Source: Lytechinus pictus
Lineage: Eukaryota; Echinodermata; Echinoidea; Temnopleuroida; Toxopneustidae
Direction of reading: 5' to 3'
Assembly (NCBI RefSeq): GCF_037042905.1
Contig: NC_087245.1
Span: 27,468,001-27,532,000 of the forward strand
DNA length: 64,000 nucleotides
Shown here: in pieces, positions 12,201-23,692 of the stretch
Layout: every line of letters begins with the position of its first letter
Numbering within the stretch: position 1 is the stretch's first letter
Translations under genes and position numbers: made by a program
Notes under the pieces: model-generated
Database searches by the model: none
What the model was told of the DNA's origin: nothing
The model's input: the letters and a program-made list of their open reading frames with translations, nothing else

Positions 12201-13306
12201 TCAATCATTGACCTACAGGCATATCTTATCCCTACCAAAAAAAAAAAAAAAATGTGCGACTTGATTTTAGTCTACATGTAACTAAACAGGTGAAATAATG
12301 AAATTTTTCCTCTGTGTGGAAAACTGTGATGTAACCTATATTGCTGCCTCTTAGTCCATGAATCTAATCAAGTTGTTACTTACAGCAAAGCACAAGCCAA
12401 AAAGAGTTTGCCTCATAGTCCTTGCTTTGTCGTGATCTTTCCATCCTATCCTTTCAATTGCCTGCTGTGATATACAGTCTGAGGTGAAAAATAGGACACC
12501 TAAAAATCCAAACATAAATGAAAAAAAAAAACAGTTAGAAAACTATTTCTTACTCTTAGGCTGTATGTTGTGGAAATGTGATACCCATGTAAGAAGACTA
12601 GAGAAGGCCCTATTCAACTGGGTATCTTTCATGAATAACATTGATATGGTAGCAAATCTAATTTATTTGAATTGAGTAGAATATGAATGTTCAATGCCTA
12701 CAACAAATGATGCTGACCTCACACAAAGAATTGATCCCAGATAAATTGTATACAACATGAAATGACACAAAACATGAAAAAAAAGTCGTAAACAAAAGAC
12801 CAACATTGAAAATATCTATATCTGGCAAGTCCAGTACGAACATGAATTATTTACTTAGGTTTTGGGGTTGTACAAATTTGTCAATCAAAAGTTTTTCTTT
12901 GTTCTGAACTGTATGCAGCTAAATTCGTATCATTATTTGGACATGAACTATAGTCTATACATAATAAAGTTCAACACTGTACACAAGTTTATAGGAGCAT
13001 AACAAACATGATCCTATCAAATTTAGTTTCCAACTTGTTCCAAGTTCAAAGTGCTATCTCAATCTTATCTTGACATAATTTGCACTCTCTCTTTGGGTCA
13101 GTATCATTTGCCTCAAAGATTACAGTTATAAATTCAGTTAAAAATCAATATCTAGACTCAGAGACTCAGAGTCTATTAATTATTATTACAAAAAAAAAAA
13201 AAAAACAGATGTCAGACTGAGGAGCTGATTTACCCGATGTTACTGCTTGCGTCCGAAAGGGATACTTATTAAGTACTCCTAGATATGCTCTCCACACTGC
13301 CGCCAT
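6278..13306 (-). CDS. MPV17: MPV17-like inner mitochondrial membrane protein, 7 exons
   Basis: A complete gene reconstructed from splice sites. Minus-strand coding exons in order: 13234..13306, 12384..12499, 11373..11465, 10602..10697, 8393..8425, 7525..7577 and 6278..6374. All have GT-AG borders and matching phases, and together give 186 residues (human MPV17 has 176). The family pattern is clear: MAAVWRAYL..YPFRTQAVTSG at the start, DCISQQ near residue 37, GPALFAWYKTLNRLFPG, then the signature IWPAVQLVNFYYVP at 138-151 and VMWNTYLSWKAN near the C-terminus. The family forms four-helix integral membrane proteins. MPV17 acts in the mitochondrial inner membrane and is needed for mtDNA and nucleotide-pool maintenance. 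A PXMP2 or MPV17L2 paralogue is less likely from length and the SWKAN ending. Intron 2 (after the second exon) holds a SINE and intron 4 a DR1 element. Confidence 0.92.
8864..9855 (-). mobile_element. DR1-array element, copy 2 (in MPV17 intron)
   Basis: Same element as at 1,030, from TGACAAGTGG to GTAAGACAAA. It is flanked by a 9-bp direct repeat AATGTAATA (8855-8863 and 9856-9864), a likely target-site duplication. Internal units are partly decayed: some DR1 motifs read TGACCTTTGACTTT. Non-coding. It lies in the intron between the fourth and fifth coding exons of the MPV17-like gene. Confidence 0.85.
9865..10601. other. Intron sequence, nothing further seen
   Basis: AT-rich remainder of the fourth MPV17-like intron. 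No exon, repeat pair or RNA gene was recognised. Confidence 0.4.
11560..11830 (+). mobile_element. tRNA-derived SINE, degenerate copy in MPV17 intron 2
   Basis: Plus-strand relative of the SINE at 5,478. A B-box-like GGTTTTAATCC is at 11621-11631, and the shared body TTTTCCTTCAGCAAGAAATT plus CTCAAGCTAAAGCTGGGGTA follow. The A box is hardly recognisable, so it is an old copy. It lies in the intron between coding exons 2 and 3. Confidence 0.75.
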
Positions 13307-14084
13307 CTGATACCTATTATTGACTATGAAGTCTAGAAAATTGAGCACAACCACACCAGGGACAGGATACCAATCTTCAGCAAATCTAAAGAGTAAAGTT
13401 AGATTTAGATTTAGACTTAGAGAATGATTGATATTTTTATTTGGGATTTGAAATGACTGCAAGGTGCAAGTGTAAGTTGCATGTAACATTTATTGGTCTC
13501 TGACTGTAGAGTAACAGGAATTGGTGATAACTATTTAAGCAGCCTGTTGTCATGGTTGTGTTAATTACATGTATCCCATGCAATAATATTAATACTAATA
13601 GATAAAAAATGGTTAGTTAGACTACGGCTACGGTACATCAAAGTAAACATACGGGACTGTATTTACTATTTAGCGGCACAAAATTGAAAGCCAGCGCCAG
13701 GACAATGTACTTAAACTTAAAGTCAAAACATTATCAATGACACACTCCAGTAAATACCATCGTTTAATAAGTTTGTTGTTAAAATCGTATGTTAATATTA
13801 CTAGTACTTAAGTAGCACATACCTACCGGTACGCAAAAAATACAAAAACCGGTAAAAGTTAGACCTGGCTCTCCTCGAGGCTCGAGACAGTCATTCACAC
13901 TCGACTCCAGTCGGTCTCACAACGCAGCGTTAGCTATAGCTAGCGTGCTGCGCTAGCTGCATATATATTAGTCTAGTCCTAGAAAATATTTTCTCGGAGT
14001 ACAGGTTCTCGGTTTTGCGCTCACACTCGGTGCAAATAGATTCGTTTAATATCGTCTAGAACTAGACTACATATATATAAGCAA
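13307..14084. other. 5' flank of the MPV17-like gene
   Basis: Upstream of the MPV17-like start codon. No TATA box was recognised. A palindrome-rich stretch at about 13,920-13,965 (AGCGTTAGCTATAGCTAGCG and mirror) is the only visible structure. No other gene is seen. Confidence 0.4.
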
Positions 14085-15974
14085 GGGGCCGATTGCACGA
14101 AAGGGTCTTTCCAAGGACCGTCTTTCGTGTCGCCCATCTTTTATGATGCGCTATCCGGTGCGCTATTAAAGCGGGGTGTTTCTGAAATTTATGATAAACA
14201 ATTACAGTTCGTAAGCTTGCTTTTAAATCAAATTTTATACAATTTTGTGAGATATCACATCATTTTATCAACAAGGCATTATCGTGGTTTATGTCACCAC
14301 AGGCGCGTAGCCAGGGGGGGGGCGGTCGGGGCCCCAAAACGTTCCCAAAAAGAAAAAAAAAAGGGAAAAAAGAGAGGAGAAAAGGAAAAGGGAAGGGAAG
14401 AAAGGTAGCTTTGTGGTTTAAAAAAAAAAAAAAATTATTTTTTTCTCAAAAGAGAATTAAACTCCTTCACTCTTGCTCTAAATATGAATTTTGCTTCCGC
14501 GCTGCGCGCGGTTAAATGACAATATTGAAGTTCTCCTTTGTTTCCCCCACCATTTCTCTAACCCTGTTTTTCCACCTCAGCTATATGTGTTTCTTGCCAG
14601 TTAAAGTTCAAATGTATACATTAGGGCATGGAATTAGAGTAAAGTTATATCGAAGTATATGAAGTTATCTTTTTTTTGATTGATCGCGCAACTTCTGGCC
14701 GGGTCGGTTCCGGGCGGGTAAAATCTTTATATCAATTTCTGCCGTCACCTCCATAAAGTCAACTCCTCCCGCTTTTCAGCTCATTACTAAACAACCATAA
14801 TTTGGGGGCAAACAGTTTCCTGATTTAAAAAGAGGAAGGTATAAAATTCGTGTCGTATATACTAAATAAAAAAGTACAATATTTTTTATCAAATTCTATT
14901 AAACTTCATGTCATTTCCCTGCACATTCATCTCCTGTCATGTTTTGCGCCCTCAGTTTGAAATTTTGAATGACACCTGAGTTTCTATATAATTCAAAATG
15001 AAGCGCTTCTGGATTAGTCAAAAAAATTAGGCATCCTTTTTTATATAATTTCAATAAATCACAGAAGTTTCAACTTTTTTAGCATTATTTTCTTTGTAAT
15101 GAAGTTCAATAATCTTAGAAAATCAATTGAATTAGAGCCGATGGGGTATTAGAGATAGGCCTATCTGCATTTCATGAAACGTTCGCCCTTTGAAATTTCA
15201 GAGTTTCATTGCTCTGCGCGGGGAGGAATATCTTCCTCCTGGTATATACACTTCTTCTCCTCTGTTTTGCGAGTTAAAGATATGCACTGCTAAATTGTTT
15301 GTAATCAAATCTGATCTTTCCAAGGGAAGTAATCAATATATCTTTGAGAATACCCGTTTCTCGGGACCCTTTTCATGGCAAAAAATTGATAAAACGCTTT
15401 AGCTTCCGCGCTTTGCGCGGAGTTATTATTATTTTAATTTCCTCCATTGCCTTTTTTGTGCGTTCACAATCACTTTTGAAAGCAAGGTTCATGAAAACGA
15501 GGTTCAAAAGCACAATATAGTCAACTGAATTGGAGCTGATATAGGTAGGCCTACTAGAGACAAGAGAGACGGCTCCTTTTCATTTTAATTTATGAAACAC
15601 CAAAAGCTTCGCGCTTCGCGCGGAAGGGGGAAACTTCCCCTCCCTGCACCCACCCCCTAGGGAGCGCGCTTTGCTACGCTTGGCTACGCGGTTGTGTCAC
15701 CAGTCCATTCACTGCCGTTTATTTCGTCAGCGGTGGTGACATATTTCCACTCCCATTGACTTTGTACACAACGAGCGCGCACACACCGACATACACGAGA
15801 AGAGAGGTGACAAATTTCACGATAAGGCCATAAACAAATATTTTGTTTATTTTATCGGACGAATAAAATATGTTTGCAGATAATTTATTTGAAATGCGTT
15901 TCACATGGCGCATCATAAAAAATGGGCGACACGAAAGACGGTCCTTGCAAAGACCCTTTCGTGCAATCGGCCCC
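14085..15974. mobile_element. Older TIR element, split by a hAT-like insertion
   Basis: Left end GGGGCCGATTGCACGAAAGG and right end CTTTCGTGCAATCGGCCCC are inverted copies. The match continues inward for about 70 bp through GTCTTTCGTGTCGCCCAT to ATGATGCGC. Without the 1,395-bp insertion at 14,300 and its duplicated octamer, the element would be about 490 bp. There is no coding sequence and no certain target duplication. Confidence 0.85.
14300..15694 (+). mobile_element. hAT-like non-autonomous element (TSD TGTCACCA)
   Basis: Terminal sequences CAGGCGCGTAGCCAGG and GGCTACGCGGTTG are inverted repeats. An 8-bp duplication TGTCACCA lies at 14292-14299 and 15695-15702. CA..TG ends of CAGNG type with 8-bp duplications are hallmarks of the hAT superfamily. 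The interior has a polypurine tract, GCGCGAAGC-like palindromes and no transposase. A second copy, inverted and carrying its own nested insert, is at 27,795, and the two align along their length. Confidence 0.87.
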
Positions 15975-16422
15975 TGTTCACGGCCACGGTTAGCTCATAA
16001 TGATCAACTTTTCTCTAATGACCTTTGTGATTTTTCATTAGGATAAGCACTATCATTTTCGAATGTAGATGTTGCATAAGCTTCACCCACCGGTAGAGTA
16101 TTCAAATTCTAAGAACAAAAGGCATTGTATAGACCAGGTGACTAGAATAGTACATCAGGGATAAAGTTTGGAAATCTGTTTGCACATTTGAATATTGTTG
16201 AGGCTACTGTCAAATACATAATATCTCAAATTACCTTTTTCTGCTCGTGCGCAGTTTACAGCCGTGAACAGGCTTTATGCTGCTGCTGCGCTGCTAGTTA
16301 TTTGGTCCCCGCCCCCCCCTGGATAAAATGGTACCTGTCATGTCGGATAAAACGTCCGGCAATTAATTAATGAGCGCCCTCCGAATGCATGCAGGGGTGG
16401 GCTGATCATGCCCCCCCCCCCC

Positions 16423-16453
<31 letters not shown>

Positions 16454-16770
16454 CAATCAGAATCAGAATGTTTGGTCATTTTTACGTCTTTGAACACAAA
16501 CATGGTTCGGCCGGGGCACGGTTGGAAAAAAAAGTGGAGGGAGGGGGGTTGAGGCTGCTGAAGCTCGCAGCCCCCCCCCCCCCCCGGTTCCACGGCCCCG
16601 GTCCCTGTAGTCATTTTCATCCTTTTCACTGACCATAAATAATTATTCCATGCTGCCCGTTAATAGTTGACATCTCTCGTTAAATTCCAGTTCCAAAACA
16701 CCCAGTTGCGTTCGTCTCATGCCACTTTCCGTTTTTATGAATGTTGGTCTGTTTATTTAGATACGCGTCC
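15975..16770. other. Intergenic with C/A and G tracts
   Basis: No gene. It contains a fragment of the GTCGGATAAAACGTCCGGC MITE near 16,340 and a region at about 16,391-16,605. That region has a CAGGGGTGGGC-like left part, a C-run joined to a long A-run (16,411-16,450) and a right part GGCCCCGGTCCCTG. It is probably a decayed hAT-like element, but no target duplication is visible. Confidence 0.4.
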
Positions 16771-17323
16771 ACAAGTCCACCCCATCAAAAATTTGATTTG
16801 AATAAAAGGGGAAAACTCTAACAAGCATAACACTGAAAATTTTATCTAAATCGGATGTAAAATAAGAAAGTTGTGACATTTAAAAATTCGCTAATATGCC
16901 TATTATGCACATCCAATGGTCGGTATGCAAATGAGGGGACTGATGACCATCATCCACTCACTATTTCCTTTATATTTTCAGTATTATATGAAATATTTCA
17001 ATTTTCTATTCCTAAGTTTAATATTTGTGGTTCAGTCAAGTTGGTCATTATTGTCAAGTATGAAAAAATAATAATTCACGCAATAAAAAAAACCCAAGAG
17101 AAATAGTGAGTGATGATGGACATCATTTGCATATATCACCAAGGAGCTTCCATATCACTGAGTTGTGCATCACTGTTTTGTGAAAAATAAGCGAAACTTT
17201 AAAATGTCATAACTTTCTTATTTTACATCCGATATTGATGACATTTCCAGCGTTATGCATATTGCGTGTTTGATTTTTCTTTATTAATTCAAGTAAACTT
17301 TTTTCTGGGGTGGACTTGACCTT
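16771..17323. mobile_element. MITE, AAGTCCACCCC family
   Basis: The left end ACAAGTCCACCCC is mirrored by GGGGTGGACTTGACCTTTAA. Internal blocks AATCGGATGTAAAATAAGAA and its inverse ATTTTACATCCGAT lie in the two arms, so the whole unit is roughly palindromic. The intact TA-flanked relative is at 25,486. Partial copies are at 18,110, 31,962 and 59,945. Confidence 0.82.
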
Positions 17324-17492
17324 TAATTTGCTTAAAATATTCTGGTTTACCGTTTCATGAAAGTTTTCAGCATTGACAAGTTGATTTTTTTCTGACAGTT
17401 ACCATAGTAACAGTCAGAGGCCAGTGCCAATCAAAACCAATGGTTTCACTGAAATTGTCTTTGAGCACTTAAAAATTTCATCAAACACCCCA

Positions 17493-17649
17493 GGGGAGCG
17501 TTTCATCAACATTTTTGTCCGACAAGTTGTCAGATCTGACATCTTTCCTTGATTCTGATTGGCTGAGAAGCACTGTTACTATGGTAACTGTCGGATAAAA
17601 CAGGACTTGTCGGATAAAACGTCCGACAAGTCCTTTCATGAAACGCCCC
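17493..17649 (+). mobile_element. Small MITE, GTCGGACAAG family
   Basis: From GGGGAGCGTTTCATCAAC to CCTTTCATGAAACGCCCC, imperfect inverted ends. The interior has GATTCTGATTGGCTGAGAAG and TTACTATGGTAACTGTCGGA. Copies are at 3,169 (inverse) and 37,469. Non-coding. Confidence 0.8.
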
Positions 17650-17699
17650 ACTGGTCTTAATTTCTATAAAAGAAAATAAATCGAACTCCGGTGGGCCAT

Positions 17700-17737
17700 C
17701 CCCGTAGGTTCGGGGCAACTGACCCCCCCCCCCCCCC

Positions 17738-17775
<38 letters not shown>

Positions 17776-18109
17776 CACAATAGTGTGTTTTGGTTTGATT
17801 AATTGAGAGTTATCTTGTTTCGATTAAAATTTCTTCGGCTTAAATAGCTATATAGCTGCATGTAGTTTGACACTTTTGCACGCCGAAAATGGGCTCGCTC
17901 GCAAAAATTTCAAAAATACACGTTTTAAAAATCTGACCCTCGGGCACAATATTTTTATAATCATTGTTCGTGCGTTTGCAGCGGAAATTTGATTTTTTTA
18001 CCAAGCATCTCATGCTATTACCATACACCATATAGGAAATACAATTTGAACCCTATTCAAATAGCAACACCCCAATGGTTGTTATATGCTTACTATTTCT
18101 TTTCTAGGC
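17700..18109. other. C/A homopolymer junction and unassigned sequence
   Basis: A run of C (from about 17,724) joins a run of more than 30 A. The following 340 bp show no gene or repeat mate. Confidence 0.4.
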
Positions 18110-18496
18110 CTATTTCATTATGATATGATATATGAAATATTCTGTTTTCCTCCTCTTTGCCGTGTAAAATAAAGATTTATTCCTCCCTGAACATATTTTA
18201 CTTTTGATATTGTGTGGCCAAGTCAGGATGGTCATTTTTGTCAAATCTGTAAAATATGAAATATTGCATAAATCAAACAATGAAAACAACAGTGAGTTAG
18301 GGACGGACATCATCGAATCTCTGATTTGCATATCACTGAGTTGTAAATAATTGCAACCGTTTTGTGAAAAATAAGCAAGCATATTTTAATTGCGTAACTT
18401 TCTAATTTTACATCCGATTTTGATGAATTTTTCAACGTTATGTTTTTCTATATTGTTTAAAATCAACATTTTTCTGGGATGGACTTGACCTTTAAG
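18110..18496. mobile_element. Partial AAGTCCACCCC-family MITE
   Basis: It matches the right part of the element at 25,486, including TTTTACATCCGATTTTGATG and the end GGGATGGACTTGACCTTTAA. The left terminal repeat is missing. Confidence 0.7.
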
Positions 18497-19234
18497 GATG
18501 TATAGCGACATTATAAGCACCGAATAGGTCGCAGAGATGTGATAAAGGTGCAAATTATTTTTTTAACGTCAAGTAGGCCTATATTATGCACCTTTGAGGA
18601 TGAAAATTAAGTTGCATCTTTTAGGGTGCCAACGAGCGTTTCTTGGTGTAATGATGATATTTTGGCACCTTTTTCCACTCAGGGTGCAAGATTACACCCA
18701 AAAGGTGATACGTCTCAGTACTAGTAGGCCTATCATCATTTAGGGTGAAAACTTGAACCTTTACTCATTATAATCGACAGCCGCAATAATCGGCTGGAGA
18801 AAATGACTGGAGAATGTATCATTATGTCATTTAAAAAAAAATTGATTTCATTATGCGTTCATGTCGTTCATTTAGGCCTATTATGAATTATATTTCACTC
18901 AACATAATTTTATAACAAGCATTATAAATACAGGTTACTTTCATATGAATCATGATTAGGTCCGAATTGAACAATAATGAATATTAAATACACAAATGAA
19001 TATATTGATATGTAAATGAAAGAAAAAATAAATGAATAAAAAAAATAATGACAATATATTACTTTTTATAATTTGCAGAATAATACATCGGTCACATTTG
19101 CTCTACAGCCGTCTTATTTATTTTTGTACCAGCTACATCATTGTACATGTATAGGTGGTTTGTATCAAAATGAATAAAACGGCTGTTTACGAATCGCTGT
19201 ATGGCAGCCGTAGGGGTAATATGACTGAGGTATT
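18497..19234. other. Intergenic, no gene seen
   Basis: AT-rich. It holds several short motifs of type AGGGTGCAA or TTGCACC (about 18,545-18,760) with no clear period, and no coding signal. Confidence 0.35.
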
Positions 19235-20155
19235 ACTCTACATCAATAGCAATTCAATGTATTTAACAAAATAATAAAGTAAAAACAGAAATAGAGTGAA
19301 TCAATAAGTATCATGGAATCATTACATCAAGTCATTCAGTGTATGACAATCAGAATTTTGATGATTTACAGTGTTTTTTTAATGCATGGAGGGACGTGCA
19401 TTTTTTTATATCACAAGAGAGTGAATCTACAATAAGACGGCAGCAACATATTCAAAATAATATTTTTTATAATCCGTCCTTGGGCAGGGTATTTGAAGGG
19501 AACATTGTTCAGAATATGGTGTTTTATAAGTTACATTAGTGGTTCCAGATAGGCTGGTGCTAAACCGTTTTGTATTTTGAAAGCTACAAGAACACAACAT
19601 TGATATTTGACACGTTCCTCCACTGTTTGCCATTTGAGCGAAGATAACAATTCATGGGTCCCTCTACAGTATAATTCCTTGTAAATGAAAACAATAATAT
19701 AAGCAGCAAATTTTAACGAAAATATCAGCAATATCTGCAACACAAGTTTCTCACAAAAACTTACCCAATATTTTATATCCCTTTTCTGATTTAGGCCTGT
19801 TCACAACAAAACAATGATATCGTGATTAGCTCTCGTACACTTTAATCGTTTAATCAAGAGTAACAATACTCCCACTCTCGTCAGCCCTGAGTTACCCTTC
19901 CTGGAGGAGGACTTCAGGGAATGGAACTACAAGGTACAAGGAATACAAGGCGTTTACGGGGACAAAGAGCACGAGTCAATAAGACCGTTTTATTTCAATT
20001 ATTGATTTATTCTAAAGAGGTATATATCATGCAGTCCATGAGTGATTAAGATAACTGATTAGAAATATTCGTTGACTGTGGAGATTGAACAGATTGCCAA
20101 TGGTTGTTGCACCCCCAGGTCGTATGGGAGCGCTGCAGTATATTCAATTCAATCT
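19235..20155 (-). pseudogene. Decayed LINE 3' fragment (RT C-terminus)
   Basis: Minus-strand reading gives broken pieces typical of the C-terminal part of CR1/L2-like reverse transcriptase proteins: LKWQTVEERVKYQCC..FKIQNGLAPAYLEPL, then in another frame CPRTDYKKYYFEYVAAVLLNS. These correspond to the 'LxWLPVxxRIxYK..xxKxLNGLAPxYL' and 'xxWNSLP' segments of the family. Frameshifts and stops separate them. A near-identical copy is at 58,226..59,064, both ending in CTGCAGTATATTCAATTCAA. Confidence 0.8.
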
Positions 20156-20347
20156 CATTTTATACTATACACACATGTATTCATAAAGCAGAATGGGTAT
20201 AATAGTCCTGTTTAAAATAAACATCTTTTTACAATTCGTGTAATGAAGATGGTGGCGATGGAGATGATAATGGCCATCGTGGTGATATGGCCAGGGACAC
20301 TCTATATATGGAGATCGACCGACCCATCAATATAATGGTCTTCAGGC

Positions 20348-20583
20348 CATTGGCGGCGAAAGCCAAACAATTTAGGGGGGGGGACCACCAACATTTTTTG
20401 ACAAGCAAACAAAAAAAGAAGGTTATATATCAACCAAAATTTTAGGGGGGACCGACAATTTTTTTTGACAAGCTAAAGAAAAGAAAAAAAAAAAAAAAAG
20501 GTCATCAACGAAATATTTAGGGGGGATCGTCCCCCCAACCTCAAATTTAGGGGGGCACGTCCCCCCCGCTTCCGCCGCCTATG
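20348..20583. mobile_element. hAT-like MITE (TSD CTTCAGGC)
   Basis: Ends CATTGGCGGCGAAAGC and GCTTCCGCCGCCTATG are inverted with two mismatches. The octamer CTTCAGGC flanks it at 20340-20347 and 20584-20591. The interior is G-tract rich (TTTAGGGGGG repeated) with no coding sequence. Confidence 0.87.
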
Positions 20584-20591
20584 CTTCAGGC

Positions 20592-21437
20592 CAGAGGCGT
20601 CGATCCTGGGGGACAGGGGGGGGGCGATCGCCCCACCAATGAAAATATTGGGGGGGCAAACATATCATTTTGCCCCCCCCCAATAATTCCGGATATACCA
20701 CACAAAAAAACAAGATTGTAATGTTCAGCAAGCGAGATTGAGATTCACAACTCGTTCTTTATTTAAAATCGTGCTCAAAATGTCCGCTTTTCAGATTGGA
20801 ATATAAAAAAATTTAGCTCGCGCTTCGCGCTCGCATCATTTCTGTAGCAAAAACCCATACTTTTCATGATTGAATAGGTGAATGTAAATGTCCCATTTTC
20901 AGTTTTAAGCTTCAAAAGAACTCCTGCTTCTATTTGCAATAATCTTTTCTTGGATATATATCTTGTTCTTTATCAAAAACTTCCATTAAACTGTCATTTT
21001 TTCCAGATCGAAATATCAAAATTTTCAGCTCGCGCTTCGCGCTCGCATCTATTCTTCTTTTAGATACCAATCTTAATCATTACTACCAAAAATGCTTAGA
21101 ATATCAAGCTTTCAGGTCAGAATATAAAGAAATTTCAGCTCACTCTCGGCACTCGTACTATCTGTGTAGTGAGATATGTATCCTCCTCATGAGTTACAAA
21201 CAGCTCTAAACAGGCACGCTTTTCCTGTCAGTATGCTAAAAAAAAATCAGCTCGCGCTTCGCGCTCGCATTGTTGGTGAGATACGTGTCTGTGTCTCATG
21301 AGTCATATTTATATATATATATAAATATATATATATATGTGTGTGGGGGGGGGTGGATGGGTGTCTTATACGATCGAGCGCCTTTGGAACGTTAATGATT
21401 TTGCCCCCCCAATCTGAAAAATGGATCGACGCCCCTG
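20592..21437 (+). mobile_element. hAT-like element sharing the same CTTCAGGC site
   Basis: Ends CAGAGGCGTCGATCC and GGATCGACGCCCCTG are inverted with one mismatch. The flanks are CTTCAGGC at 20584-20591 and 21438-21445. The interior holds tandem units of about 150 bp marked by AGCTCGCGCTTCGCGCTCGC, itself nearly palindromic, and an (AT)n run. There is no transposase. Confidence 0.88.
21307..21346. repeat. AT/GT microsatellite
   Basis: Alternating TA with a short GTGTG end, then a G run, inside the hAT-like element at 20,592. Confidence 0.85.
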
Positions 21438-21468
21438 CTTCAGGCACATACCCGCGTTTTGTTGCAAT

Positions 21469-22958
21469 CACTGGCGTAAATCCGTGTTGATGGGTGGGGG
21501 GGGGATGACTGAAATATTTTGGCTTTTTTTTGCAATCATGTTTTTAGATATGCAAGGAATTGTCTATGATAGGTCCACAGTGGGTCATGGCATTGGGGGG
21601 CACCAGCAAAAATTTTTAATCACTGAGTGAGTGCGCTAGTGAGGGCGCGAAGCGCGCTCAGTTGCCAGTTATACTGACCTAATATAGACATTTTAAGGAC
21701 AATGTCATTAAACGGATATGTATCTCACTGATCAAATAATGCGAGCGCGAAGCGCGAGCTGAAATTTTTTTACATTCACACCTAAAAAGGGACATTATAA
21801 TCAAATTTGTGTAATCATTATAGGTACATGTCTCGCTAAACAATACGAGCGCGAAGCGCGAGCTGAAAACTTAGATAATTCAGACCTGAAGTGGGGCATT
21901 CTAAGGTTTCTTTGTAGGAATTAACTAGGACCATACGTATTTCATTAACCAAACGATGCGAGCACGAAGCGCGAGCTGAACATTTTTGATATTCAGATCA
22001 GAAGAAGGGACATTTTAAGGACTGATTTTAGGAATTCATGAAGAGCAGACATATCTCACCAATCCACTAATGCGAACGTAATCACGGACAGGAAATGTTT
22101 CATATATACGAAGACCTTAACATGGGGCAATCACTTTTTGAGTCATGAAAAAGAAGCATGTGTCACTACATAAAAAAGTGACAACTCAAGTGCTAGGAAA
22201 TATATTTGGTTTATATTGACTTGAAAACGGGATGTTTTAGTACAACAGGATTATATATCTCGTTAAACAGACAATGCGAGCACCAGGAACAATGAAGACG
22301 TAGGCGCTGGGCAAATTATGTTTCATAAAGTTATGATAAAAATGTTTTTTATGTAATGTAACATAACATAATTATAATATAATATAACATTATAATGAAT
22401 AATATTTTCTTCTTTCCCAATACGTTTCTCTTCCTTTCTCCCTCTTTTCTCCTTTCCCTCCTTTCCCCGTTTTTGTTTTTGGTCAGCCGATGGGGGGGAT
22501 GTGCCCCCCATGCCCCCCGTAGTTACGCCACTGTATGTCCATATGGAAAATACCCCTCCAATATTATCTTTTTTATATACCCCATGATGGTTTAATGGTT
22601 TTATTAGAGATTACATTTAAAAAAATTTGAATTTCCATCTTAATCCCTTCCCAAAGACCCCAACATTGATGAATTGGAAGAAACGGGGGTTTCTCTTCAA
22701 TGTTATAATAAGGACATAAGTATTTCGTTAGGAAATGGTGAACTGGCTCTTTATTTGCATTTTATGATTCAATAATATTGTTTTATTTGTTAAGCGGTAT
22801 TTTAGGAAGAATTTTCACCAATAAAACAATTATCTTTTGTGATTTTTTTTCATTTCTTTTGTAAAAAGTGGGGAGGATGTTTGTACAGGCCACCCCCCCC
22901 CCTCCTCGAAAAGTGGGGGGATATACCCCCCCCCCATCCCCCGGGATTTACGCCAGTG
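21469..22958 (-). mobile_element. hAT-like element (TSD GTTGCAAT)
   Basis: Perfect 15-bp terminal inverted repeats CACTGGCGTAAATCC and GGATTTACGCCAGTG, flanked by GTTGCAAT at 21461-21468 and 22959-22966. The interior repeats carry GCGAGCGCGAAGCGCGAGCT, the inverse of the unit motif in the neighbouring element at 20,592, so the two are relatives in opposite orientation. Near 22,480-22,531 there is a second TACGCCACTG end, possibly from a smaller nested element. No coding sequence. Confidence 0.9.
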
Positions 22959-22966
22959 GTTGCAAT

Positions 22967-23692
22967 ACACTATCATAGGGGCTGATCATTTTTACGTTCA
23001 GACTACCGAGGTTGTGTTGGGTTGTGTAGGACTGCTGCACATTGTTCGAAATGCGTAGGTTGAGTCCGAAAGTGTGAAAAATTATGTCGACCTACTTATT
23101 TAGAAGTGCTATTTTAAAGGGAGTGGGTCGACAGAAGTTCAGGGTCTGCGCACCTGAAAACTACAACACACCGGGGTTCCCCGCTCAAAATTGTGCAATC
23201 ACAATCTTGCGCAAGTCCTGATTTTTTATGCTAACCTTTGGATCGAGCTTGCAACAGAATCTGCCAGATAGTTTTTAAATAGCTACTCTTTCGACATCGC
23301 ACTGGTGATTTTTATCTGAACATTTTTATGAAATTAAGATTCAAGTTGTGTTGTACACATAAGATACTAGGCCTACATGATCATGTGGTCAATGATCTCA
23401 TTTGACACATATTATACAGTTTTTCATGTTTATAACGCTTCATGGAACACACTAATTAAAAAAAAATCCTTTAAAGTTACAACTGTGTATAACTGTTTGT
23501 GTAAACATTTCATTTAATTCACCAATTTGCATGAAATCCTTCAGTTTCACCAACTATTGAAAGCGTACCAATAAGCTTGATCGCTTCGCTCCCTATTGCT
23601 TTCAAGTTTCTCAATAATTTTTTTAACGCCTCTTCCCAATGGCCCTGGAATGCGGGCGTGCTGGATTCTTCAACTTTGTTCACACCAAAAAC
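22967..23692. other. Intergenic, no gene seen
   Basis: No coding signal, terminal repeat or RNA gene was recognised. Confidence 0.4.

Noticed and set aside
15190..15402. Open frame repeated almost exactly at 28,135..28,338
   Set aside because: It lies in the interior of both copies of the hAT-like element. The repetition reflects element copying, the product resembles no transposase, and the frame is not otherwise supported.
16363..16632. Open frames on both strands rich in Gly/Phe or Lys/Pro
   Set aside because: They are translations of the C-run, A-run and G-run tracts. Composition alone explains them.
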